A stretch of DNA of 64,000 nt from an uncultured Bacteroidales bacterium (GCA_934699095.1 CAKUVI010000006.1:1-64000), one strand, 5' to 3'; counted from the stretch's first letter, positions 44,023 to 53,473 are shown. Program-made: numbers and translations. Notes: generated from the letters alone by a model not told the origin.

Positions 44023-44556
44023 CTATTTGATAAAGTCTTTGATAGTGTTTTCGAGTTCTGCCTCAGACGGAGCGCCCACCATTGCCTTAGGCTGTTCGTT
44101 CCGCTTGAAGAAGATAAGGGTAGGGATATTCTGAATCCCGAAGGCTTGGCATATGTCCTGTGCCTTGTCAACGTTGACTTTGTAGATTATGAACTGTCCC
44201 TTGTATTTTTCGGCGAGTCGTTCGGTTGCGGGTTTCAGTTGCATGCATGGGCGGCACCATTCAGCGTAGAAATCCACCATACAAGGTGTCTTTCCTTTGT
44301 AGCTGAGACCTTTTTCATTGTTTATTTCGGTGATTTTTTCGATGAATTCGGAAGATGTGAGGGAGATGACTTTTCCTGAGAGGTCTTCTTCGAGCACGGG
44401 AGCATCTTCAGCCTGGGTAGGGGAGACGTATAGATATTCTGAAGATGATTTTTCCGTTGTATTGTCGGTGCCTGTTGAATTATTGTCGTTGTTTTTCTGA
44501 CCACATGCTGAAAAAACAAGTGATATGCCCAGGATCAGTAAAATGTTTTTCTTCAT
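44023..44556 (-). CDS. Thioredoxin-fold lipoprotein
   Basis: Lipoprotein of 177 residues from ATG 44556. The signal peptide ILLILGISLVFSAC has a lipobox. A Ser/Thr/Asp-rich linker then leads to a thioredoxin domain (about 70-175), with MVDFYAEWCRPCMQLKP (active site CRPC), FIIYKVNVDKAQDICQAFG and the cis-proline NIPTLIFFKR. It should reduce or exchange disulfides in the periplasm. The start overlaps the murD stop by four bases (ATGA). The coupling to cell-wall synthesis suggests it serves an envelope protein; the substrate is unknown. Confidence 0.9.
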   Translation of the reverse strand: MKKNILLILGISLVFSACGQKNNDNNSTGTDNTTEKSSSEYLYVSPTQAEDAPVLEEDLSGKVISLTSSEFIEKITEINNEKGLSYKGKTPCMVDFYAEWCRPCMQLKPATERLAEKYKGQFIIYKVNVDKAQDICQAFGIQNIPTLIFFKRNEQPKAMVGAPSEAELENTIKDFIK

Positions 44557-45944
44557 TTTTGTATTTTTTTGTATGATTTGATTATGCAATTTTTAAAGTG
44601 GTTGCCGCGTTCCTCGAAGTTTTTGAATTGGTTATAGCTTGCAGCGGCAGGGGAGAGCAATACGGTGCCGTTCTCAGGTGTGTTTGCGAATGCAAAGTCG
44701 GTCATCTGTTCGAAATCATCTGTTTCCAGAACGTTTCCGAGTTCCACACTATTGTCTTTGCAGAGTTTAAGGATGCGTTTTCCTGCCGGACCGGTAAAGA
44801 TGATGTTCTGAATCTTGAATTCCTTAAGGAAATCTACAAGTGGTGTGTAGTCGATGCCTCGGTCAAAACCGCCAAGAATAAGAGTCTCAACATCGCGAAG
44901 TGCGTGGCATGCCGCGATCGCTGCTTCCGGTATTGTTGAGATGCTGTCGTTGTAAAACTCTATCCCGTTATATTTCCCTACAAATTCTATCCTGTGTGGA
45001 AGCCCCTTGAATGTTTGCAGGCTCTTTAGTATGATGTCATGGGTGGCGCCAACCCTCTTGCAGATTGCAATGGCTGCCATGATGTTGTAGTAGTTGTGGG
45101 TGCCGGGGAGGTTCTTGTAGTCAATCAGGTCGTATTCGTCGATTATCTCTCCCTCGTTCATGAATTTGATGATGTGGTTTGAGCAACGCACGTGGTATCC
45201 GGTGTGCACCTTTGACCCGAATACGCACTTCTCATTGTCGATCTTATATCCTTTGACTAATGCTGGGATATGCTCGTCATCGCCATTGTAAACGAGAAAA
45301 TCGCCCTCTTTCTGGAATTTGGTTATGTTAAGTTTTGCGATCTGGTAGTTGTTGAATGAGTTGAAGTGATCCAGATGTTCTTGGTAAATGTTGAGCAAGA
45401 CCGCATATTTTGGCGATGCCTGCACAAATTCCAGCTGGTGTGCTGAAAGTTCGGCTACAACCAAAGTCTCTTTGTTTATGTTTTCGACTATGTCAAAGAA
45501 GGGTGTCCCAATGTTGCCGGCAAGATAGACGTTCTTATGACTGTCATTCAGTATGTGGTAGATCAGCGAGGCCGTGGTGCTTTTGCCCTTTGTACCAGTC
45601 ACTCCGATTGTCTGTTGCCCGAAAAATTCAAGGAAGAGATTCGTTTGCGATGTTATCCTTTCTGACTCGATATAGTAGTCTATATTGTTGAAACTGACGC
45701 CAGGACTCTTGAAAATCAGGTCGTAGTTGTTCAGGTTACGGTCGTATTTTTCGCCTTTGACGAATTTTAAATGCTTGTCGTTGAACTCATCCGTAACCAG
45801 ATTTTCATTTCGGTCGGCGATGGTAAGTTTTTGCTTTGGGAAGTGCCTTCTTATGAATTTGTACGTCGAAATCCCCTCTTTGCCGAATCCAAGTATGATA
45901 ATTTTCTTATCTTTTATTTTTTCAAGAAGAAGTTCAAGGCTCAT
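44553..45944 (-). CDS. murD: UDP-N-acetylmuramoyl-L-alanine--D-glutamate ligase
   Basis: Cytosolic Mur ligase, 463 residues, adding D-glutamate to UDP-MurNAc-L-Ala. The N-terminal Rossmann part has IIILGFGKEGISTYKFIRR. The ATP loop is GVTGTKGKSTTASLIYHIL (about 114-132). The central and C-terminal domains have ELSAHQLEFV, LPGTHNYYNIMAAIAIC, GLPHRIEFVG and FYNDSISTIPEAAIAA, the usual MurD signatures. The CAAATATA box at 45968-45975 (TATATTTG) is the promoter candidate. It leads an operon with a thioredoxin lipoprotein and a TPR protein. No other mur genes are nearby. Confidence 0.96.
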   Translation of the reverse strand: MSLELLLEKIKDKKIIILGFGKEGISTYKFIRRHFPKQKLTIADRNENLVTDEFNDKHLKFVKGEKYDRNLNNYDLIFKSPGVSFNNIDYYIESERITSQTNLFLEFFGQQTIGVTGTKGKSTTASLIYHILNDSHKNVYLAGNIGTPFFDIVENINKETLVVAELSAHQLEFVQASPKYAVLLNIYQEHLDHFNSFNNYQIAKLNITKFQKEGDFLVYNGDDEHIPALVKGYKIDNEKCVFGSKVHTGYHVRCSNHIIKFMNEGEIIDEYDLIDYKNLPGTHNYYNIMAAIAICKRVGATHDIILKSLQTFKGLPHRIEFVGKYNGIEFYNDSISTIPEAAIAACHALRDVETLILGGFDRGIDYTPLVDFLKEFKIQNIIFTGPAGKRILKLCKDNSVELGNVLETDDFEQMTDFAFANTPENGTVLLSPAAASYNQFKNFEERGNHFKNCIIKSYKKIQK

Positions 45945-45967
45945 ATCTGACTTAAAAATTGAGGTTG

Positions 45968-45975
45968 CAAATATA
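45968..45975 (-). promoter_or_regulatory. -7 element (minus strand TATATTTG) for murD
   Basis: An exact TAnnTTTG match on the minus strand, 24 bp before the murD start. Confidence 0.6.
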
Positions 45976-46033
45976 GTAAAAATATACGAGGCTTTCGGTC
46001 AGCCGTCTGAGTAAAGTTACTAAAAGCCGTATG

Positions 46034-48427
46034 TTAAAAAGCATAGCCTATGGCTATCTTCAAACCGTTGGTCCATTTGACTTTGTGAGGCTGTTTGAAC
46101 CAAGACGAGTTGATCAGTTGTCCTTGCGACACCCGGGTCGGGTCGTAGATTGGCACTGCATAGTCAATTCTTATCACGAAGAAATCGAAATCAAGACGGA
46201 GCCCTAAACCTACGTCAACGGCCAATTCCTTGTAGAAGCGCTTCGGTGAGAACTCGGCCCCGGGCATGTCATCGTTAGCACGGGCAAGCCAGATGTTGCC
46301 GGCATCAACAAAGATTCCATACTTGAACGAACGGTACAGTGTGCCGCGATATTCGATGTTAAGCTCCAATTTTATGTCGCCTGTGTATAAACTGTCTTGG
46401 CCATGCTCGTAGCTTCCGGGTCCCAGTCCACGGTAGCTCCATCCACGCATGCTGTTGCTCGTGCCCATGTAGAAGCCTTTCTCGAATGGCACGTAGGAGT
46501 CTTTGTCCAGTGGAATGAATACTCCCATGTCGGCACGCATTGCAATTGAGTTGTTACTGTTGAATTTGTATGTGTAGTTCCACAATATTTCAAGCTTTTC
46601 GTAGCTTGTGTAGTTATATCCGATGCTGTCTAATCTGTTTTTGCTCAACACCCAACGTTCACCCGGAGAAAACAATGCGTTCAGCCCTTTTAAAAACAGC
46701 CCTGACGATTCAAAGTTCACATTAAGGTGCATGTTGTGGTTTCGAGTGTCTATAAATTTGGGTATCAAGTAGTTGAATGAATATTTGAATGACAACATGA
46801 AGAATTTCCCGAATCTGTTCTGGAAACTCTCAGGATAACTGTCGTAATTGATTATGCGCGCAAACCTTTTATTGCTGTTGTTGATGGTACTGACATCGAT
46901 AGGACTGATACTATGGGAAATGTAGTATGTGGGGTTCCATTTGTAAGTGATGGATGAATTGTACATCAGCCTGCGGTAAAGTCCTGAATAGTTGATTCCG
47001 AAGTTCAATGTTGTCCCCTTTGATATTGAGTTTCCGCTCACCCTTCTGTTGAACAGGAACAATCTGTTAGGAAAGTCAAGAGTCGCTGAAACACCAAATT
47101 CAGGATAGGAATATGTTTTGTCTTTTTTGAAAAGATTGTTCAGCGAATAGTAGAAATATCCTCCAGAGATGTTTATGGTGAGGTGTTCTGCGCCGCGGAA
47201 AAGGTTCCTGTTGGTGTAGGAAAGCGAAATCGCCGACTTGTCGTTGCGAAGGTCTATCTGCCCGCCTATACTGTGCTGTTTTTTCCTGATCATACTGTAT
47301 ATGACATCCAAGTATCCGATCTTGTTCAGAGTGTCTATCAGAGACTCGTTTTCTTTGAAAGTGATGTTTATATACTCGTAATTGTCCAAGGTGGTTAGCG
47401 TACGGCTGCTTTTGGCTCTCGCCAATTGTGAGTAAGCAGATCCGGTATGACTATAGATTGCATTTGCTAAAGTTTTGTTATTCAAGTATTTCCAAGAGTT
47501 AACGTCCTCGTCTTGAGGATGTATGAAATAGATATCAGTGCTGTCGTTCCTGAATTTCCATTTGTAATATGTCGTGTCGAAAGTTGTGTTCTGCTGACCG
47601 AATGAGCGTGAGTCGTGGCTTACGTAGTTGTCGTTGAAAAAATACTTGTATAAATAGCGGGAGGCATTTTCGTTTTCAGGTATCTTGACTATGATTTCTA
47701 GTGAAACACTGTGAGGGTCAACACCAAGTGTGTCGGGTTGGTCGTAGCTTACGTCACATTTTATGATTGATTTTTCCACGTAGTAGTAACCCTCGTTGCG
47801 TATGAGGTTGATTATTCTTGTGAGTTCCTCTGTGATGACATTTTCGTTGTATTGCATGCCCTCGTGCAAAAGGGTGTTTTTCTGGTTAATAACAACAATC
47901 TTTTTGTATTCAGGTATTGGTATGTCGTAAGTGATACTGCTCACTGTATAAGGTGTTCCTGCGGTTACATCGTATGTCACGGACGCTCGTTTGTGTTTTT
48001 TGTCCTTGTACGTGACAGTATAACCTATCTTGTTGTCGAAATACCCGAGCTGCCTCATCACGATATGTAGCTGGTCAACAGAGTTTGTGATCTCGTTCGA
48101 GTCTAAGAGAACAGGTGGCTCTCCAAGTTTGTTCCTGAGGATTTTTTTGAAGCCGTTGTCTTTGGTTTCCCCTTTTTTGTTGTACGAAGGCTGTCCAATG
48201 TCATAAAACACGGTCTTTACCCGGAACAGGTCTAAGAATTTCTTGTTTGTGACAGGACGCACGTAAGACTTAAGATTGTCAAAGTCGGGGCTTTTGGCGT
48301 CGTTTACCTCCACGGTGTTCCTTACGAGCATGGTTTTTCCGGGAGGCAGGTGCCTCACAGAACTGCACGAAGTCATCAAGACTAAGAAAAGTGCAATAAA
48401 AGGGACCAGACTGTGTTTACGATTCAT
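46034..48427 (-). CDS. tamL: TamL, BamA/TamA-family outer-membrane lipoprotein
   Basis: Outer-membrane Omp85-family protein of 797 residues. The signal peptide SLVPFIALFLVLMTSC is a lipobox, which separates Bacteroidota TamL from TamA. The start VRHLPPGKTMLVRNTVEVND is typical. POTRA-like domains span about 30-330 (VDQLHIVMRQLGYFDNKIGY, LTRIINLIRNEGYYYVEKSI). The 16-strand barrel follows, with the conserved VPFEKGFYMGTSNSMRGWSY (RGW motif) near 660 and the final KIAIGYAF strand. TamL works with an inner-membrane TamB in outer-membrane assembly; no tamB is in the window. It overlaps mreD by 11 bases. Confidence 0.93.
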   Translation of the reverse strand: MNRKHSLVPFIALFLVLMTSCSSVRHLPPGKTMLVRNTVEVNDAKSPDFDNLKSYVRPVTNKKFLDLFRVKTVFYDIGQPSYNKKGETKDNGFKKILRNKLGEPPVLLDSNEITNSVDQLHIVMRQLGYFDNKIGYTVTYKDKKHKRASVTYDVTAGTPYTVSSITYDIPIPEYKKIVVINQKNTLLHEGMQYNENVITEELTRIINLIRNEGYYYVEKSIIKCDVSYDQPDTLGVDPHSVSLEIIVKIPENENASRYLYKYFFNDNYVSHDSRSFGQQNTTFDTTYYKWKFRNDSTDIYFIHPQDEDVNSWKYLNNKTLANAIYSHTGSAYSQLARAKSSRTLTTLDNYEYINITFKENESLIDTLNKIGYLDVIYSMIRKKQHSIGGQIDLRNDKSAISLSYTNRNLFRGAEHLTINISGGYFYYSLNNLFKKDKTYSYPEFGVSATLDFPNRLFLFNRRVSGNSISKGTTLNFGINYSGLYRRLMYNSSITYKWNPTYYISHSISPIDVSTINNSNKRFARIINYDSYPESFQNRFGKFFMLSFKYSFNYLIPKFIDTRNHNMHLNVNFESSGLFLKGLNALFSPGERWVLSKNRLDSIGYNYTSYEKLEILWNYTYKFNSNNSIAMRADMGVFIPLDKDSYVPFEKGFYMGTSNSMRGWSYRGLGPGSYEHGQDSLYTGDIKLELNIEYRGTLYRSFKYGIFVDAGNIWLARANDDMPGAEFSPKRFYKELAVDVGLGLRLDFDFFVIRIDYAVPIYDPTRVSQGQLINSSWFKQPHKVKWTNGLKIAIGYAF

Positions 48428-48941
48428 TTTTCACAGTGGGATGGAAAATATATTCTACACAGAGAATCACGAATACGGAGAAGACGGTGTTCCCTAAGAT
48501 TACGAGGAGTGTGTGTCCGAAGTTCTTGAATGTCATGGTTTCGAGGATTACCGCGGTGATTTGGTATAGTGTTGTGAGCGAGAGTGTGTATAGGAATATC
48601 CAGCGGAAGTCTTTGATGCCTGGCACCGGGCGGTCGATGTTCTCGTAGATGTTGTTGCCGCTGCCGTTGAGGAAATGCGCCACATAGGGGCGGGCGAACA
48701 TCATGAGTGTGGCGGCGAATGAGCATACTCCAAGGGTGTGCGCGAAGGCGTCAACTACGAGCCCGGAAACGAAGCCTATGAAGTACTGCAGAGATAGGGG
48801 AAGCTCCATCGGCAGCAACAGGAGAGCCAGCAGATATATGGCTGGTGTCATGTATCCAAACAGACAAATATGCTGACACACAGTTATTTGCAGTATCAGT
48901 AAAATCAAAAATCTCAATACGTTTGACAGTATGTTATTCAT
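48417..48941 (-). CDS. mreD: Rod-shape determining membrane protein MreD
   Basis: Inner-membrane protein of 174 residues with about five helices (FLILLILQITVCQHICLFGY, PAIYLLALLLLPMELPLSLQ, YFIGFVSGLVVDAFAHTLG, WIFLYTLSLTTLYQITAVIL, LVILGNTVFSVFVILCVEYI). MreD links MreC and the elongasome. Start and order after mreC (8-base overlap) confirm the call despite the family's weak conservation. It overlaps tamL downstream. Confidence 0.9.
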   Translation of the reverse strand: MNNILSNVLRFLILLILQITVCQHICLFGYMTPAIYLLALLLLPMELPLSLQYFIGFVSGLVVDAFAHTLGVCSFAATLMMFARPYVAHFLNGSGNNIYENIDRPVPGIKDFRWIFLYTLSLTTLYQITAVILETMTFKNFGHTLLVILGNTVFSVFVILCVEYIFHPTVKNES

Positions 48942-49782
48942 CTTTGAAATTAGCTTTTAGTGTATCAATTTCCGATTTGTAAAGATTTTTGATGAGGTAC
49001 ACGGTGTAGATGTCGGTGTATTTGGTTGCAAGGTTGATTTTGATGGTCAGGAAGCTTGCATTCTTGCCGATCTGCACTTCCTTGACTGTGCCTATCAACA
49101 GTCCGGCGGGGAATATATTAGAGTATCCGTTGGTGAACACGGAGTCGCCAATGTTGATCTCGGAGTGCTGTGGTATGTCTTCAAGAAAAGCAACGCGCGG
49201 GTCATTGTCGCCCCACACCACGGTGCCGTTCTGTTTGGCGGGTTGAACCACCGCGCTTATACGGGATTCAGGGTGAAGGATAGGTCTGACGGTGGCGAAA
49301 TTCTTCGACACATCGGTTACAACTCCCGCCACGCCGTCGGGTGACAGCACGCCCATGTCCTTGTCGATGCCGTCATTGCTGCCCTTGTCGATAATAAGGT
49401 AGTTGAAAGCTTTGTCGGTCGTCCTGAAGGTGATGTGCGCGTATGTGTAGTCGTACATGCGCTCCTGTTTGGTGTGCAGCGAGTCGGTCTCGCTCATTTT
49501 TGTCATCACGGTGTCTTCTTTTGTGATGAACATGCTCTCTTTCTCGCGCATCAGGGCGATGTTCTGTTGTACCAAGGATTCGTTTTCAGGGCCGAGTTTA
49601 AGCTTGTGTATCATATCTGCACCGGTCTTCTGAATCGGGCCCACGATGCTCTGAACGAACTTGGCGAGTTGGTGTTCATTGAACGACAGCGACTTGCCGA
49701 GCATCACAAGGCTCAGAATCAGAAGAACGGCGAGTATGATGATATGAAATGCCTTCTTGAAAAATTCAATGAGATTATTCAT
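48934..49782 (-). CDS. mreC: Rod-shape determining protein MreC
   Basis: Bitopic protein of 282 residues. An N-terminal helix (IIILAVLLILSLVMLGKSL) and a coiled coil (LVQQNIALMREKES) precede the periplasmic beta domains. These carry the motifs FNYLIIDKGSNDGIDKDMGV, DGVAGVVTDVSKNFATVRPI, SRISAVVQPAKQNGTVVWG, GDSVFTNGYSNIFPAGLLIG. MreC scaffolds the elongasome with MreD, PBP2 and RodA. Here it is followed by mreD but not preceded by mreB; iorB lies 16 bp upstream instead, in the same direction. Confidence 0.95.
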   Translation of the reverse strand: MNNLIEFFKKAFHIIILAVLLILSLVMLGKSLSFNEHQLAKFVQSIVGPIQKTGADMIHKLKLGPENESLVQQNIALMREKESMFITKEDTVMTKMSETDSLHTKQERMYDYTYAHITFRTTDKAFNYLIIDKGSNDGIDKDMGVLSPDGVAGVVTDVSKNFATVRPILHPESRISAVVQPAKQNGTVVWGDNDPRVAFLEDIPQHSEINIGDSVFTNGYSNIFPAGLLIGTVKEVQIGKNASFLTIKINLATKYTDIYTVYLIKNLYKSEIDTLKANFKDE

Positions 49783-49797
49783 CGGGCAGGGGAGAAA

Positions 49798-50376
49798 CTA
49801 TTTTTTTTCAGAGAGTTCGCGGCCGGCTTTGAGGCAAGCGATGTTCACGTTTACAACGTCTTCACCCTTGCGTGCGAAGTTCTCGCGCACTGCGGCTTCA
49901 ATCTCCTCGTAAGGGAGTTGGAGGTAAGGTGAGGCTGCTCCCAGGATGACCATGTTCGAAGAGCGTGCGGAGCCGAGGTCTTTTGCGATCTGGTCGGCGT
50001 TGATGGCGACGCAGTTCTTGATCTTTCCGAGTTCGGCTTTCAGTGCTTCCAAGTCCGGATAGTTGGGGATGTTGATGAAAGGCTGGTCGTTGGTGATGAG
50101 CCAGCCGTCTTTCTTGAGCCAAGGGAGGTAGCGGAGCGACTCCATCGGCTCTACTGAGATGATCATGTCAGCCTTGCCCATAGGGATGAGGTCGGATGCG
50201 ATCTCTGTGTCAGACAAGCGGAAGTGTGATTGCACATCGCCGCCGCGTTGGCTCATTCCGTGAACCTCGGCCTGCTTCATGTACATGCCTCTCTTGATGG
50301 CTGCGCTTCCTACGATAGTGGCGATTGAAAGGATACCCTGACCGCCAACACCTGCTAAAATTATATCTATCTTCAT
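49798..50376 (-). CDS. iorB: Indolepyruvate ferredoxin oxidoreductase, beta subunit
   Basis: Cytosolic gamma-type 2-oxoacid oxidoreductase subunit, 192 residues: MKIDIILAGVGGQGILSIAT, a family signature, and QAEVHGMSQRGGDVQSHFRL. With IorA it oxidises aryl-pyruvates (from Trp, Phe, Tyr transamination) to aryl-acetyl-CoA, reducing ferredoxin, or runs in reverse for aromatic amino-acid synthesis from aryl acetates. It starts 19 bp after iorA. The 16 bp to mreC suggests read-through into the mre genes. Confidence 0.93.
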   Translation of the reverse strand: MKIDIILAGVGGQGILSIATIVGSAAIKRGMYMKQAEVHGMSQRGGDVQSHFRLSDTEIASDLIPMGKADMIISVEPMESLRYLPWLKKDGWLITNDQPFINIPNYPDLEALKAELGKIKNCVAINADQIAKDLGSARSSNMVILGAASPYLQLPYEEIEAAVRENFARKGEDVVNVNIACLKAGRELSEKK

Positions 50377-50394
50377 ATTGTCTCTGTTTTTGGA

Positions 50395-52002
50395 TTATTT
50401 TTTCTGTGCTTGTTGTTTTTTCATTCTGCGGCTGAGTGTCTGGATGCATTCGCGGGTAGGAATGATGACAGACACACCTTGGTATTCGAGTTCTTTCTCG
50501 ATGATGGCGACATTCTCCTCGTGCTTGTTTTTCAGAGGGGTGATGCGGTGGATGTGATCTTCCTTGACACCGAGACCCTTGCATATCTCGCCTAATACGC
50601 CGAGTGCATGGGAATCCTGGCCGCCGGTCATACCTGTGGTGCTGTTGTCGAGGATGAGAACTGTGATTGGTGTGTTCTCATAGATGGCGTCAAGAAGGGA
50701 TGTCATGCCGCTGTGTGTGAATGTGGAGTCGCCGATAACTGCAACGCAAGGGCTCATGCCTGCGTCTGCGGCTCCTTTGGCCATGGTGATTGACGCACCC
50801 ATGTCAACGGTGGTGTAGATTGCGTTGTATGGAGGAAGGGCACCCAATGTGTAGCATCCGATGTCGGAGAACACCTTGCCTTTCCCGTATTTCTCCATGG
50901 CGGCGTTGAGCGCGGTGTAGGAGTCGATGTGAGGACAGCCTACGCACAATGCCGGTGGACGCGGAACAACGAGTTCGGGTACCGGGGAACCGTATGTGTC
51001 GGGAAGACCGAGAGCCTTCGCAACCAAATTGGGGTTGAGCTCCCCGTCGCGTGGAAGTTCGCCGGAGAGACGGCCCATGATGTTGCCAGTGCGGTTGAGG
51101 ATGCCGCGAACCTGCTCCTCGATGAACGGATAACCCTCTTCTGCGATGAGCACCTTGTCACACTCGTCAACCATCTTCGCGATGAGCTTCGACGGAAGCG
51201 GATATTGTGAGATCTTGAGCACTGGATATGGACATTTGCCACCCTCAAAGTTCTCCATCAGATAGTTGTACGCAATACCAGATGCTATGATACCCATAGA
51301 CTTGTCAGCTCCGTCGATGTATTTGTTGAACGGTGAGTTGAGAGAGTCGTTCTCGAACTCGGGCTGTTTGTCCAACAGTTTGCGATAGTGACGGCGTGCG
51401 TTTGCCGGCAACAGGATGAATTGTTTCGGGTCTTTCTCAACATTCAACGGGTTTTGAGGACGTGCTTCCTTGCGCTCAACACCTGCACGTGAGTGCGAAA
51501 GACGTGTTGTGAGGCGTATGAGTACAGGAGTGCGCATTCTCTCTGACATCTCGAAAGCATAGTAGGTGATGTCGTAAGCCTCCTGCTGGTTTGATGGCTC
51601 GAAACATGGTATGAGGGCGAATTTTGCATAATAGCGTGAATCCTGCTCGTCTTGTGAAGAGTGCATCGAAGGATCGTCGGCAACAACCACAACCAATCCG
51701 CCGTTCGCTCCTGTGATGGATGAGTTCATGAACGGGTCAGCGGCCACATTCAAGCCCACGTGCTTCATGCATACCATGGCGCGCTTGCCGGCGTATGACA
51801 TGCCTATGGCAGATTCCATGGCGGTCTTCTCATTGCCAGCCCAGATGCTGTGTACATGTCCCTCCTTACCCTGTTTTGAGTTTTGGATAAATTCTGTGAT
51901 TTCAGTTGATGGAGTGCCCGGGTAGGCATAAACTCCTGACAATCCAGCGTCCAAAGCAGCTTGTGCCACCGCTTCGTCACCTAAAAATAATACCTTTGAC
52001 AT
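50395..52002 (-). CDS. iorA: Indolepyruvate ferredoxin oxidoreductase, alpha subunit
   Basis: Cytosolic thiamine-diphosphate enzyme, 535 residues. The N-terminal pyrimidine-binding part has KVLFLGDEAVAQAALDAGLS and YAYPGTPSTEIT. The C-terminal TPP-binding part has LCVGCPHIDSYTALN, then GDSTFTHSGMTSLLDAIY and LDNSTTGMTGGQDS for diphosphate and Mg. It does not end with the two-cluster ferredoxin domain seen in the longer archaeal enzyme; its end is a basic tail (SRRMKKQQAQKK). Electron transfer must therefore use another carrier. Its neighbour iorB supports the assignment. Promoter not clear. Confidence 0.94.
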   Translation of the reverse strand: MSKVLFLGDEAVAQAALDAGLSGVYAYPGTPSTEITEFIQNSKQGKEGHVHSIWAGNEKTAMESAIGMSYAGKRAMVCMKHVGLNVAADPFMNSSITGANGGLVVVVADDPSMHSSQDEQDSRYYAKFALIPCFEPSNQQEAYDITYYAFEMSERMRTPVLIRLTTRLSHSRAGVERKEARPQNPLNVEKDPKQFILLPANARRHYRKLLDKQPEFENDSLNSPFNKYIDGADKSMGIIASGIAYNYLMENFEGGKCPYPVLKISQYPLPSKLIAKMVDECDKVLIAEEGYPFIEEQVRGILNRTGNIMGRLSGELPRDGELNPNLVAKALGLPDTYGSPVPELVVPRPPALCVGCPHIDSYTALNAAMEKYGKGKVFSDIGCYTLGALPPYNAIYTTVDMGASITMAKGAADAGMSPCVAVIGDSTFTHSGMTSLLDAIYENTPITVLILDNSTTGMTGGQDSHALGVLGEICKGLGVKEDHIHRITPLKNKHEENVAIIEKELEYQGVSVIIPTRECIQTLSRRMKKQQAQKK

Positions 52003-52265
52003 AATAATATACTTAATTTATTGTGTTTTAATAACTTATAATTCCTCTCTTAGAAAGTGCAAAATTAATAAAAATAACTTTATCATCTTATCCCAAAGAT
52101 AAGATATATGTCAAAAATATTATTCCACAATAAAAATGGCGATTGTTGGTGTAAAACCTGAAAACTGCAATCAGACAGACTTGGAAAATATAAAAAGTAA
52201 ATATAAGAAAAACAGCGGAAAACTATTGTAATCCGCTGTTCTTCAATGTTTTGTATTTCTTCTTG

Positions 52266-52340
52266 GGCGACAGGTCGGATTCGAACCGACGACCCACGGA
52301 ACCACAATCCGGTACTCTAACCAACTGAGCTACAATCGCC
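52266..52340 (-). tRNA. tRNA-His (anticodon GTG)
   Basis: Minus-strand cloverleaf with anticodon loop TTGTGGT (GTG). An extra 5' G pairs with C73, the tRNA-His identity element. The acceptor stem has one U-U mismatch and one wobble. T arm GTCGGTTCGAATCCGAC. CCA is not encoded. The gap 52003-52265 before it has no gene. Confidence 0.95.
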
Positions 52341-52436
52341 ATCTGAGTTGTTTGAAACAACGCTGCAAAAATACACTTTTTTTTAATACCTGAGCCGACT
52401 TTCTGAAATTTTTTTTGCAACCTGTTTTTCTTCCCT

Positions 52437-53465
52437 TTATCTTGTGATGTTCCTTTCATTAAGCGCCTTTCTGTAACGGGCTGCGTTCTGCATGTGCACT
52501 GCCGGACTGTCGGTGAAGTTGTGATAACCGGAAAAATCTTCCTTGGCGCACATGAAAATGAAATTGTGGTGGCGGTAGTGAAGGACAGAATCCACCGTGG
52601 ATGCCTCCGGAATCCGGATAGGTCCAGGTGGCAGACCTTTGTATCTGTAAGTGTTATATGGCGAGTCAACCTGCAGATCGGCATTAAGTATGCGCTGTCG
52701 GGTGAAATCTCCCAAGGCAAATTTGACGGTCGGATCAGATTGCAACAACATGCCTTTGCGCAGTCTGTTGATATATAATCCCGCAATGATCGCCTTCTCG
52801 GCAGCGCGCGAGTTCTCCTCCTCCACGATTGACGCCAAAGTGGAGACTTCCACTTTCGATAATCCAGCCTCTTTTGCAAGTCGTATCCGATCTTCCGTCC
52901 AAAAGTCTGTGTAATATCCATAAAACTTGTCCAAAAAAACTTCCGCCGTTATGTCATAGTAGAATTCGTAGGTGTTAGGGATGAACATAGAGACTATGTT
53001 GGTGTCGTTAAGCCCATATTTTTCGAGATATTGGTTGTCTTGTAGAAGCGCCGACAACTCTTCAGGTTCGAAAAAGAATTTGTCACCGACCTTCTTCACG
53101 AACTGTTCCTTGGTCCTGATGTTGTTGAATGTGAACCTCACGGGGAAGTGTTGCCCTCTTCGCAATATCATCAGAAGGTCCAAATTCGACTCGCAATCGG
53201 ATAGTTTGTAACGTCCGGTTTTGGGTTTGCTGTAACCGATGAGTCTGGACGCTATCCTGAAGCTTTTCTCAGATTTGATGATGCTGTTGCTGACGAGACC
53301 GTCAACGACTTCTTCGTAGGTCGAGTTCGGCTCGATTACAAAAGTCCGGCTGTTGTCCTTGATGTTGTTGAACAACAGAACAATACAGAATGCCGTCATT
53401 GCAGCGAGCGCAAAAAAACAGACTGCAAGAAGCGTTGCAATCTTTGTCTTGTTTGATTTATTCAT
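52437..53465 (-). CDS. mltG: Endolytic murein transglycosylase MltG
   Basis: Inner-membrane lytic transglycosylase, 342 residues, cutting nascent glycan strands to set their length. The helix LLAVCFFALAAMTAFCIVLLF is the membrane anchor. A LysM-like segment follows (NSTYEEVVDGLVSNSI). The catalytic YceG domain carries MFIPNTYEFYYDITAEVFLD, LASIVEEENSRAAEKAIIAG with the catalytic Glu, SDPTVKFALGD and YNTYRYKGLPPGPIRIP. The length is normal. It is 8 bp downstream of the NlpC/P60 gene, so two peptidoglycan-acting genes are adjacent. Confidence 0.96.
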   Translation of the reverse strand: MNKSNKTKIATLLAVCFFALAAMTAFCIVLLFNNIKDNSRTFVIEPNSTYEEVVDGLVSNSIIKSEKSFRIASRLIGYSKPKTGRYKLSDCESNLDLLMILRRGQHFPVRFTFNNIRTKEQFVKKVGDKFFFEPEELSALLQDNQYLEKYGLNDTNIVSMFIPNTYEFYYDITAEVFLDKFYGYYTDFWTEDRIRLAKEAGLSKVEVSTLASIVEEENSRAAEKAIIAGLYINRLRKGMLLQSDPTVKFALGDFTRQRILNADLQVDSPYNTYRYKGLPPGPIRIPEASTVDSVLHYRHHNFIFMCAKEDFSGYHNFTDSPAVHMQNAARYRKALNERNITR

Positions 53466-53473
53466 TTTTCGGA

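Noticed and set aside
52083..52921. Open frames across and next to tRNA-His
   Set aside because: They run through the tRNA and the 5' part of mltG in other frames; no independent evidence supports them.
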